DNA of 8,324 nt. It comes from an uncultured Clostridia bacterium (GTDB lineage: Bacteria; Bacillota; Clostridia; Christensenellales; UBA1242). A program made the position numbers and the translations under genes. This document shows, piece by piece, positions 1 to 5,974 of this stretch. The first letter of the stretch is position 1. The number at the start of each line of letters is the position of its first letter. The stretch is from the NCBI GenBank assembly GCA_934725745.1, contig CAKVCH010000020.1, forward strand, positions 1-8,324. The letters run 5' to 3'. The notes below the pieces were generated by a model that ran no database searches, was not told the DNA's origin, and was given only the letters and a program-made list of their open reading frames with translations.

Positions 1-948
1 GACCATTCAACAACCTATTCAATCAAACTCCACATCGCCAACACTGCTCTCAACGCCAACCTTAGCGGTTCTCTCAATTGGGCACTCACCAAAGACGGTG
101 GCAACACTCCAAGTGGTGGGGATGACAGAATTACAATAACTTATGCAAATAATGAAGGTACGGCAATAAATGATTCAAATGTCAGCATTGTTTACAATTC
201 TGATAAAACCAAATTTAAAATCGTTGGTCCAACTCCAACTTCAAATAGCGTGGGATTAACAACTGCTTTTTCAAAAAATAGTGATAGAGACAACTTAGTT
301 TCTACGGCTGAGCCTGTTCCTCCTAGTACAACTCCTAAATACATCTCTAATCTGCAAAATAACAGTGGCGCCGAGTTTTATTATTTTTGTACAAATTCCG
401 CTGTCGTAGGTTCTTTATCATACAATGACCCAGGGAAAATGTATTGTACATCAACCGCTGACTCCACATTAGAGAGTTGGTATGATTTGCCAGATTCAAA
501 CACAAACCTTTACGCTTGTTTTATGACGCCTAATTATACAACGGAAGGATTATACACTGGGAGTGATACGCAAATTATTATTTCAAACAAAATAAATTCC
601 ATACCAAGTAGTGCATTTAAAAACAAATCGGTAACAAGCGTTATTATTCCGCAAAGCGTAAATGAAATTGGTGCTTCTGCATTCTATGAATGCAACAGCC
701 TGACTAATGTGTTTATGACACATAATGCAAATAAAGGTGATTCTTCTTTTTATATTCCCACTAAATTATGTGCAATTTATATAAATATTGAGAAAGATTC
801 TTTTTCCGAGGGAGTTGCTTTTTCTGCGGGGAAAATAGGCTCAGATGGAGGTGCTTCAGTTAAAGGTTCTATAACAATTATCTTTATTAACGGACAAACG
901 AGTGTTGTGGAAGTAAAATGGATAACCTCATGGGTACCTGACTTATAA
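1..948 (+). CDS. 3' end of BspA-like leucine-rich-repeat (LRR_5) surface protein, 5' end outside window
   Basis: The reading frame is open from base 1 to a TAA at 946-948, so 315 residues of a longer protein are visible. A GTG at 250 is only an internal valine with no ribosome binding site, and the residues before it read as normal protein. Visible residues about 196-243 match the LRR_5/BspA pattern: IPSSAF, then SVTSVIIPQSVNEIGASAF, then ECNSLTNV, roughly one and a half repeats. The rest is rich in Ser, Thr, Asn and Gly, as in extracellular proteins. No LPXTG motif or C-terminal membrane anchor is present; the protein ends in WVPDL. BspA-type proteins are usually exported and involved in adhesion or surface display; the export signal would lie upstream of this window. 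The first ~110 bases use C-ending codons (AAC, ATC, CTC, GCC, ACC) more than the rest. The LRR_5 assignment is fairly secure; the role is inferred. Confidence 0.75.
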   Translation, partial: DHSTTYSIKLHIANTALNANLSGSLNWALTKDGGNTPSGGDDRITITYANNEGTAINDSNVSIVYNSDKTKFKIVGPTPTSNSVGLTTAFSKNSDRDNLVSTAEPVPPSTTPKYISNLQNNSGAEFYYFCTNSAVVGSLSYNDPGKMYCTSTADSTLESWYDLPDSNTNLYACFMTPNYTTEGLYTGSDTQIIISNKINSIPSSAFKNKSVTSVIIPQSVNEIGASAFYECNSLTNVFMTHNANKGDSSFYIPTKLCAIYINIEKDSFSEGVAFSAGKIGSDGGASVKGSITIIFINGQTSVVEVKWITSWVPDL

Positions 949-978
949 AAGTTTAGGATCTTTTTTTTAAACCTAACT
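947..978. terminator. Weak possible terminator hairpin between convergent genes
   Basis: AGTTTAGG (950-957) can pair with CCTAACT (972-978) with one bulged base, around a T-rich 14-nt loop. Read on the minus strand the stem is followed by TTTTAT, as expected for an intrinsic terminator of the desulfurase gene; it overlaps that gene's stop codon. On the plus strand a smaller AAAAG/CTTTT stem (947-951 with 960-964) leads into further Ts. Both stems are short and AT-rich, so this is tentative. Confidence 0.3.
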
Positions 979-2109
979 AGGAAATTCCATTTTTTTATTC
1001 ATTTCTTTTAGGGCTTTTAGGAGAATGTTGATTTGGTGGTGGGTGTTTTTAAAGTTTAGGCTCACGCGGACCATTCCTTGGGAAAGGGTATTAAAGTGCT
1101 TATGCGTGAGTGGGGCGCAATGGAGTCCACCGCGGGTGGCGATGTTGTAGTGAGAACTTAAAAAGTCGCTTGTCTCCGTTGAGTCGTAACCTTTTACATT
1201 AAAGGACACAACTCCGCTTGGATTTGGCGAAGAGTAAAGGGTTATAAAGTCAAGTTCTTTTAGTTTTTCGATTAAATATTGTGTAAGTTCGAGCGTTTTA
1301 TCATAGTGGCGCTCGAAATTTTTTTCGGAGTACTCGACCCCTGCCCGCAAGGAACAAATGAGACTTGTTGCGAGCGTCCCACTTTCTAAACTTTCGGGCG
1401 GATAAAGCGGTTGCAAGAGATTATCGCTTTCCGTTCCTGTCCCGCCATATACAAGGGGCAAGGGAAGCGTTTTTGACGCAATACATAGCGCGCCAATGCC
1501 TTGTGGAGTCAAAAATCCTTTATGACCGCTAAACGCCAAAAAGTCGATATATTCCATATTGACCTTAATATGCCCGACCCCTTGCGCGTCGTCGACAAGG
1601 AAGAGAACTCCCCGCTTTTTGCACAATTTTCCGATATTTTCGATGTCATTTTGCGTGCCAGTAACATTTGAAACGGCGCCAACGCAGACAAGTGTTGTGT
1701 CGTTTTTAAGATTTTTTTCGATGTCGCGAGCGGTTATAAATTTGCCGTTTTCTGGGCTAACGACTGAAAGAGTTATAGTGCCCGCCTTTTCAAGTTCGTG
1801 AAGGGGGCGAAGAACGGAGTTGTGTTCAAAGCACGAACAAATAATATGCCCGCCTAATTTTCGTGCAATGCCAAGAATGGCGATATTTAGCGCTTCGGTG
1901 CAATTTTTAGTAAATATGATTTGCTCGGCGCCAAAGTGTTTTGCGACGGTTTCACGGCACTTATAAATTTCAAAGGCGTTTTTTAGGCTTAGTTTGTGAC
2001 CGCTTCTGCCTGGGTTGGCGGACGCTCTTACATTTTTTAAAAAAGCCCAAATAACAGAAAAAGGTTTATAGTGGCTAGTTGCGCCATTATCAAAATATAT
2101 CAATTTCAT
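973..2109 (-). CDS. Class V aminotransferase-fold cysteine desulfurase family protein (EF2568-like)
   Basis: This PLP-dependent enzyme of 378 residues probably removes sulfur (or selenium) from cysteine (or selenocysteine) as an enzyme-bound persulfide. Visible motifs, counted from the chosen start: N-terminal YFDNGATS (5-12); EHNS with the PLP-stacking His96; VDDAQ (172-176) with Asp174 for the pyridine nitrogen; SGHK (194-197) with the Schiff-base Lys197; and RGGLHCAP (326-333) with the likely catalytic Cys331. Length fits the family. The frame opens further upstream to a TTG at 2202, but those 31 residues run through a GC-rich hairpin and are unlike the family. The ATG at 2109 places MKLIYFDNGAT at the N terminus as in homologues. 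No Shine-Dalgarno is seen before it. It is divergent from a DUF3343 gene; this desulfurase subfamily and DUF3343 proteins are commonly linked, sometimes with selD, which is not visible here. The family is sure; preference for S or Se is not. Confidence 0.9.
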   Translation of the reverse strand: MKLIYFDNGATSHYKPFSVIWAFLKNVRASANPGRSGHKLSLKNAFEIYKCRETVAKHFGAEQIIFTKNCTEALNIAILGIARKLGGHIICSCFEHNSVLRPLHELEKAGTITLSVVSPENGKFITARDIEKNLKNDTTLVCVGAVSNVTGTQNDIENIGKLCKKRGVLFLVDDAQGVGHIKVNMEYIDFLAFSGHKGFLTPQGIGALCIASKTLPLPLVYGGTGTESDNLLQPLYPPESLESGTLATSLICSLRAGVEYSEKNFERHYDKTLELTQYLIEKLKELDFITLYSSPNPSGVVSFNVKGYDSTETSDFLSSHYNIATRGGLHCAPLTHKHFNTLSQGMVRVSLNFKNTHHQINILLKALKEMNKKMEFPS

Positions 2110-2126
2110 CTTAAAATAATATGCAA
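2110..2126 (-). promoter_or_regulatory. Possible leaderless promoter (-10) of the desulfurase gene
   Basis: On the minus strand TATTAT (plus positions 2116-2121) is followed by six bases, TTTAAG, and then the ATG. Usual -10 spacing puts transcription start on the A of the ATG at 2109, and there is no AGGAGG-like site before the gene. No good -35 is visible; TTTATC lies 19 bp upstream. Confidence 0.35.
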
Positions 2127-2147
2127 AATGATAAAAATTTGATAAAA

Positions 2148-2200
2148 GGGCGGGGGCGGTCGCGGGGCAGCACGGGAGTGGTTGACCTGCGGTCGCCCCC
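2148..2200. repeat. GC-rich composite hairpin in the divergent intergenic region
   Basis: This block is mostly G and C, between AT-rich flanks. GGGGGCG (2152-2158) pairs perfectly with CGCCCCC (2194-2200). Inside, GCAG (2167-2170) pairs with CTGC (2187-2190), and CAC/GTG (2171-2173, 2178-2180) closes a GGGA tetraloop. GCGGTCGC also occurs twice as a direct repeat (2156-2163 and 2189-2196 approximately). It is unlike the rest of the window and may be a dispersed REP-like element, a structured RNA, or a regulatory site for the divergent genes. No known RNA family was recognised. The pairing is visible; function is unknown. Confidence 0.55.
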
Positions 2201-2289
2201 AAAACTAGTAGTTAATTTTTTAAAACTCTAAAAACACTTTTTACAAAAATTCCAAACAAAAAAACAAAAAGTCAAAGCAAATAATATAT

Positions 2290-2318
2290 TGTTACGTGGG
2301 TAACCCCACAAAAAGGAA
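2290..2318 (+). promoter_or_regulatory. 5' leader with two mutually exclusive hairpins and Shine-Dalgarno of the DUF3343 gene
   Basis: GTTAC (2291-2295) can pair with GTAAC (2300-2304) around GTGG, while GTGGG (2296-2300) can pair with CCCAC (2305-2309) around TAAC. The two stems share bases, so only one can form at a time. AAGGAAG (2313-2319) follows immediately, seven bases before the ATG at 2327. This could be a small switch near the ribosome binding site, or chance. A TAATAT (2282-2287) could be the -10, with no clear -35. Confidence 0.35.
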
Positions 2319-2326
2319 GAAACAAT

Positions 2327-2572
2327 ATGTCAAACTATCTTGTTGTTTTCCGCGCAAGGTCGGAAACTATGAAATTCGCAAATTTGTTATCTTCTTATGG
2401 CTACCGCGCAATAATAGTAAACACACCACGGAAAATTTCTGTCGCGTGCGGAGTCTCGATAAAGATTGATTTTATCGCTCTTGACACAGCGAAACTAATT
2501 TTGTCGCGCAGACAATTTTATACTTTTGCTGGAATTTATAAATATGAAAATGACAATTTTTCAATTGTCTAA
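2327..2572 (+). CDS. DUF3343 putative S/Se carrier-like protein
   Basis: An 81-residue soluble protein matching the DUF3343 pattern: an N-terminal strand YLVVF, then helix TMKFANLLSSYG, then VNTPRKISVACGVSIKI, with the family's conserved Pro-Arg and Cys-Gly (Cys41), then a second helix. DUF3343 proteins are described as putative sulfur/selenium carriers, with the Cys as candidate persulfide or selenide acceptor; they often sit beside class V cysteine desulfurases, as here (divergent, 217 bp apart). The likely partner is the 973-2109 enzyme, which is inference from context. The start has a strong site, AAGGAAG, seven bases before the ATG. Family length is usually about 75-90 residues, so it is intact. 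It lies 42 bp before nth in the same direction but nth seems to have its own promoter. Confidence 0.8.
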   Translation: MSNYLVVFRARSETMKFANLLSSYGYRAIIVNTPRKISVACGVSIKIDFIALDTAKLILSRRQFYTFAGIYKYENDNFSIV

Positions 2573-2579
2573 AATTAAC

Positions 2580-2608
2580 TTTTAAAACTTAAATAAGTGT
2601 GATAAAAT
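2580..2608 (+). promoter_or_regulatory. Extended -10 promoter for nth, candidate leaderless start
   Basis: TGATAAAAT (2600-2608) fits an extended -10 (TGnTAnAAT). TTTAAA (2581-2586) lies 16 bp upstream as a weak -35. Six bases, AACAAT, separate the -10 from the ATG, which puts the expected transcription start on the A at 2615. No Shine-Dalgarno lies between. Confidence 0.5.
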
Positions 2609-2614
2609 AACAAT

Positions 2615-3256
2615 ATGAGTACGAAAGCGGATGTTGTATATGATAAAATGAAAGGTCGATTCGAAGTGGCAAAATGCGAACTAGACTTCAAAAATAATTA
2701 TGAACTTCTAGTTGCAGTTATTTTGTCCGCACGATGCACCGACAAAAAAGTGAACCAAGTGACGAAGTCTCTTTTTAAGATTTATCCCACGCCAAAGGAC
2801 CTAGCGAATGCGTCCATAGAAAAACTGGAAAAAGAGATATATTCTTGTGGCTTTTACAAAAACAAGGCAAAAAACCTTGTGAATATGGCAAAGGACTTGG
2901 TCTCACGATTTGACGGCGTTGTGCCAGATAACTTTGACGACCTTTTATCGTTGGCGGGAGTGGGGCGAAAAACTGCAAATGTGACCCTTTGGACGGGGTT
3001 TAAAAAACCTGCAATTGCCGTTGACACACATGTTTTTAGAGTCGCAAACAGAGTGGGGCTTTGCAAAACAAAAACACCACTTGACACTGAACTTGCTCTT
3101 CAAAAGTCGATTGAAAGGGAAAAATGGGGCGATTTTCATCATTATCTTGTCCTTTTTGGAAGATATGTGTGTAAATCTCAAAATCCCGCGTGCGATGAGT
3201 GTGAATTACGCGAAATTTGCGATTTTTATAAAGAAAATAACAAAAATAATTTATAA
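2615..3256 (+). CDS. nth: Endonuclease III (DNA glycosylase/AP lyase)
   Basis: This 213-residue enzyme removes oxidised pyrimidines from DNA and nicks the abasic site in base excision repair. Visible: an N-terminal helical region with ILSARCTD (36-43); a helix-hairpin-helix with LAGVGRKTA (113-121), where Lys119 is the catalytic nucleophile; VDTHVFRV (136-143) with catalytic Asp137; and the C-terminal 4Fe-4S loop with cysteines 186, 193, 196 and 202 in the exact C-X6-C-X2-C-X5-C spacing. The length equals the usual 205-220. All key residues are present, so it should be active. The ATG at 2615 is preceded by a -10-like element rather than a ribosome binding site. No convincing terminator hairpin was found after the gene; a T-rich stretch and the obg promoter follow. 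Confidence 0.97.
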   Translation: MSTKADVVYDKMKGRFEVAKCELDFKNNYELLVAVILSARCTDKKVNQVTKSLFKIYPTPKDLANASIEKLEKEIYSCGFYKNKAKNLVNMAKDLVSRFDGVVPDNFDDLLSLAGVGRKTANVTLWTGFKKPAIAVDTHVFRVANRVGLCKTKTPLDTELALQKSIEREKWGDFHHYLVLFGRYVCKSQNPACDECELREICDFYKENNKNNL

Positions 3257-3270
3257 TTTTTCTTTTTTCT

Positions 3271-3298
3271 TTGATTTTTGGACAAGTTTTAGTATAAT
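3271..3298 (+). promoter_or_regulatory. Sigma-A-type promoter of obg
   Basis: TTGATT (3271-3276), a 16-bp spacer, and a perfect TATAAT (3293-3298). Transcription would start near 3305, giving a leader of about 93 nt before obg. The leader holds ACTAAGT (3300-3306) and its reverse complement ACTTAGT (3346-3352), which may form an AT-rich stem. AAAGGAA (3387-3393) is the ribosome binding site. Confidence 0.65.
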
Positions 3299-3398
3299 AA
3301 CTAAGTAAAAATATTAAAAAAAGTTGTGAAGTCAAAATTTAAAACACTTAGTAAAATATAAGTTTAAGTTTGAAATTTGTGACAAAAAAGGAATAACA

Positions 3399-4664
3399 AT
3401 GTTTATTGATAATGTAAAAATTTATATTAAAGCGGGAAACGGCGGAAAGGGCGCGATTTCTTTTAGGCGTGAAAAGGGTATTCCAAACGGCGGGCCAGAC
3501 GGCGGAAACGGTGGACGCGGTGGAAATATAGTTTTTCGCGCGTCACGCGACCTTAATAATTTGGTGGGGTTTCGTTTTCACTCGCATTTTAGGGCGGGAA
3601 ATGGGCAACCTGGCGGAACAAATAACAAAATTGGTAAGTCGGGTGAAGATTTGGTGATTGAAGTTCCGCAAGGGACGATTGTAAAAGATGACGAAACGGG
3701 GAAAGTTATTGCTGACCTTTTCTATCTTGACAAAGATGTTGTTTTGCTCCGCGGGGGAGAAGGCGGAAAAGGAAATTGTTTTTTTAAGTCCGCTACAAGG
3801 CAAGCACCACACTTTTCGCAAACTGGCGAAACAACAAAAGAGTACGCCGTGTGCTTAGAACTTAAAACACTTGCAGATGTGGGGCTTATTGGTTATCCAA
3901 ATGTCGGCAAAAGCACATTGCTTTCTGTCATTTCAAATGCAAAACCAAAAATTGCAAACTATCATTTTACGACCTTGACACCAAACTTGGGCGTTGTGAA
4001 ATATTATGAGCATAGTTTTGTTGTGGCTGATATTCCAGGTCTCATTGAAGGTGCAAGTGACGGACAAGGTTTGGGGCACGACTTTTTAAGACATATTGAA
4101 AGGACTCGTATGCTTGTTCATGTTATCGACATTTCAAGCGAAGACGGGCGCGAACCTTTCCTTGACTATTTGACGATTAACGACGAACTTAAAAAGTTTA
4201 ACGAAAAACTTGCGTCGCTTCCACAAATTGTTGTTTTAAATAAAATTGACCGCTTGAGAGATTTTTTTGCGGTTGACGAGTTTAAAATGAGACTTGGAAA
4301 AGATAAAAAAGTTGTCGTAATTTCGGCGGTTTGTAGGGAAAATATTGAAGAACTTATAAGAGCTATTTGGCAACAACTTGAAAAATTGCCACCACAAGTG
4401 CCTGTTGATGTGGAAGAGTTCGGCTTTGATAAAAAGGATACGACAGCTATCAATGTTGAAAAGTTGGGTGAACATTTATACGAAGTTAGCGGTGGATTTA
4501 TTGACAACATTTCGCGCGGAATTGTAGTCAATGATTATGAATCGCTTTCATATTTTTGGAAAAGACTCAAAAATGACGGCATTATTGAAATGCTAAAGGA
4601 AAAGGGCGTAAAAGACGGCGATACAATTAGAATTGGCAAAGTCGATTTTGAATATATTGAATAG
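3399..4664 (+). CDS. obg: GTPase ObgE/CgtA
   Basis: Obg is an essential GTPase that binds the 50S subunit, acting in its maturation and in growth and stress control. The 421 residues carry all three standard domains. The glycine-rich Obg fold is at about 1-158 (NGGKGAISFRREKG, GGPDGGNGGRGG, AGNGQPGG). The G domain is at about 159-333: G1 GYPNVGKS (165-172), TTLTP (191-195), G3 DIPG (211-214), G4 NKID (281-284) and G5 SA (309-310). A C-terminal OCT domain is at about 345-421. Nothing is missing. The start has AAAGGAA five bases before the ATG. In most Firmicutes obg follows rplU-rpmA; here nth precedes it and obg has its own promoter. yhbY follows, separated by 87 bp from its chosen start. Confidence 0.98.
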   Translation: MFIDNVKIYIKAGNGGKGAISFRREKGIPNGGPDGGNGGRGGNIVFRASRDLNNLVGFRFHSHFRAGNGQPGGTNNKIGKSGEDLVIEVPQGTIVKDDETGKVIADLFYLDKDVVLLRGGEGGKGNCFFKSATRQAPHFSQTGETTKEYAVCLELKTLADVGLIGYPNVGKSTLLSVISNAKPKIANYHFTTLTPNLGVVKYYEHSFVVADIPGLIEGASDGQGLGHDFLRHIERTRMLVHVIDISSEDGREPFLDYLTINDELKKFNEKLASLPQIVVLNKIDRLRDFFAVDEFKMRLGKDKKVVVISAVCRENIEELIRAIWQQLEKLPPQVPVDVEEFGFDKKDTTAINVEKLGEHLYEVSGGFIDNISRGIVVNDYESLSYFWKRLKNDGIIEMLKEKGVKDGDTIRIGKVDFEYIE

Positions 4665-4751
4665 TTTTGACCTATAACTATTGTATTGGCACAAAATATT
4701 TTAGTTTTATGGGTAAAAAATAGGCTTATAAAAAAAATAAAAGGAAAAGAT

Positions 4752-5039
4752 ATGTTAACATCAAAGGATAGAGCGAAGTTAAAATCGCTTGTTTCAACGG
4801 AAGATTCCGTCGCACAAATAGGGAAAGACGGACTAAGTAAAAATGTAATTGAAGGCATAAATCAAGCACTTACTAAAAGAGAAGTGATTAAAGTTAGCGT
4901 TCTTCAAAATTGCGATATGACTTCAAGAGAAGTTGCGGACTCTTTGCAAGACATTTTATCTTGCGAGATTATAGGCGTAATCGGACGAAAAATAATTCTT
5001 TATAGATTCAATAAAGATAATAAAAATCATTGTTTGTAA
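4752..5039 (+). CDS. yhbY: YhbY/CRS1-family ribosome assembly RNA-binding protein
   Basis: A 95-residue single-domain RNA-binding protein of the CRS1-YhbY (CRM) family, associated with precursor 50S subunits. Visible: LTSKDRAKLKSL at the N terminus; the GxxG RNA-binding loop GKDG (24-27); then VIEGINQALTKREVIKVSVLQN, nearly the family consensus; then REVADSL, and GVIGRKIILYR near the end. The frame opens further upstream to a TTG at 4686, but the ATG at 4752 gives the normal family N terminus and has AAAGGA six bases before it, so that start was chosen. It follows obg, a conserved order in Bacillota (obg-yhbY-nadD-yqeK-rsfS). Its stop is four bases from the stop of the convergent membrane-protein gene, leaving no room for a separate terminator. 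Confidence 0.95.
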   Translation: MLTSKDRAKLKSLVSTEDSVAQIGKDGLSKNVIEGINQALTKREVIKVSVLQNCDMTSREVADSLQDILSCEIIGVIGRKIILYRFNKDNKNHCL

Positions 5040-5043
5040 TTTT

Positions 5044-5856
5044 TTATTCCCAAAATCCATGCTCAATGGGTGCTTGTTTTTGGCGAAGAGAAAGAATGGA
5101 TAGTAAAAAGAGTAGAGAACTCATAAGGACATAATAAATATTTCGTCTAACAATTAGGCTACAAAAAAATATGAGAACTCCGCTTAAAAAGTATCCCTTT
5201 GCTTTTTGGCGTGAAAGGCTAATTGATAAAAACTCTTTAAATTTGATTTTATTTTTTGACTTTTGTTCAAAGATGTTTGGCGGGGCAAGTCCCGCCTTTT
5301 TGGTTTTATAAACAAGGCAGTTTTTGTCACAAACGGCAACTTCAATGTCTTTTATGTTTTCTAAAAACATCTTAATTTTTTTGTCACAATCAATGCAGTA
5401 AATGGCGACCTTTTTTATATTCTGTTCTTTTGCAAAACGCACAATTTTTAGAGCCCTTATATCACTTAACTCGTTTTCAAAAAAATCAAAACCAATTCCG
5501 ACGCCGTTTGGCAATAAAAACAAATTGTTTGATAGTCTTTGCGCTTCACTGCCATACAAACTGATAAGGAAATCTAAATTGGCACTCTCATTTTGAGTCG
5601 AAACAAAATATGCCCATTTTTCACTTTCATCTTGTGGAACAACAAAGGACTTTTTGTGTGATTTGAAAGAAACTTTAATTGTATTCCAACCAACAAGTAT
5701 TGCTAAAATAACAAAAAAAGGCACTAATGAACCACTTTTTTTGGAAATAAATCGCGACCACGCAAATAAAATCAAAAAAAGGGCTATGTTTGTCAAAATA
5801 AAATCAATAATTTGAGCAAGAGTTAACTCCTTTAATCGTTTTTTTAGTTTTTCCAT
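5044..5856 (-). CDS. Four-transmembrane protein of unknown function with central soluble domain
   Basis: I do not recognise this 270-residue protein. It has two predicted membrane helices at the N terminus (about 14-35 and 43-62), a soluble domain at about 70-215, and two more helices (about 220-236 and 239-257), suggesting the ends and the middle domain share one side of the membrane. The middle domain reads as alternating strands and helices: LFLLPNG, VGIGFDFF, helix DIRALKIVRFAKEQ, VAIYCI, helix KKIKMFLENI, IEVAVCD. This loosely resembles a restriction-endonuclease-like fold, but no D-ExK active site is visible. Four cysteines form CIDC (154-157) and CDKNC (176-180). The ATG at 5856 has AAGG only one base upstream, a poor spacing; an AAAGGAG lies at codons 8-10 without a suitable start after it. 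It occupies the place where nadD and yqeK usually lie, on the opposite strand. Confidence 0.7.
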   Translation of the reverse strand: MEKLKKRLKELTLAQIIDFILTNIALFLILFAWSRFISKKSGSLVPFFVILAILVGWNTIKVSFKSHKKSFVVPQDESEKWAYFVSTQNESANLDFLISLYGSEAQRLSNNLFLLPNGVGIGFDFFENELSDIRALKIVRFAKEQNIKKVAIYCIDCDKKIKMFLENIKDIEVAVCDKNCLVYKTKKAGLAPPNIFEQKSKNKIKFKEFLSISLSRQKAKGYFLSGVLIFFCSLIVRRNIYYVLMSSLLFLLSILSLRQKQAPIEHGFWE

Positions 5857-5929
5857 ACCTTAATTGTTGCCAAAATTGCTTAAAAAACACATTTTCTTTG
5901 TTTAAAACGCAAAAATCGCGGAAAATTGC

Positions 5930-5958
5930 TTGTGTTTTTTCTTTAAATTTTCTAACAT
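5930..5958 (+). promoter_or_regulatory. Possible promoter of the rsfS operon
   Basis: TTGTGT (5930-5935), a 17-bp spacer, and TAACAT (5953-5958), giving transcription from about 5965. An overlapping TATAGT (5958-5963) is an alternative -10. A GGGGGT ribosome binding site (5964-5969) precedes the ATG at 5975. A promoter is expected here because the upstream gene lies on the other strand. Confidence 0.45.
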
Positions 5959-5974
5959 ATAGTGGGGGTAGAGT

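Noticed and set aside
250..948. GTG at 250 as the start of the surface-protein gene
   Set aside because: The frame is open back to base 1 with plausible protein, and there is no ribosome binding site before 250, so the gene is partial rather than starting there.
1509..1801. Short frames inside the desulfurase gene on both strands
   Set aside because: Shadows of a gene whose own frame carries all the catalytic motifs.
2110..2202. N-terminal extension of the desulfurase from a TTG at 2202
   Set aside because: It would translate the GC-rich hairpin into Pro/Ala/Cys-rich sequence unlike the family; homologues begin near YFDNGAT.
2775..3335. Several overlapping frames on both strands across nth
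   Set aside because: They lie in other frames of a clearly coding endonuclease III gene and show no domain or ribosome binding site.
4686..4751. N-terminal extension of YhbY from a TTG at 4686
   Set aside because: The ATG at 4752 gives the family N terminus and has a good ribosome binding site.
5025..5049. Terminator between yhbY and the convergent membrane gene
   Set aside because: The possible stem (ATT/AAT with mismatches) is too weak; nothing better than AT-rich chance pairing was seen.
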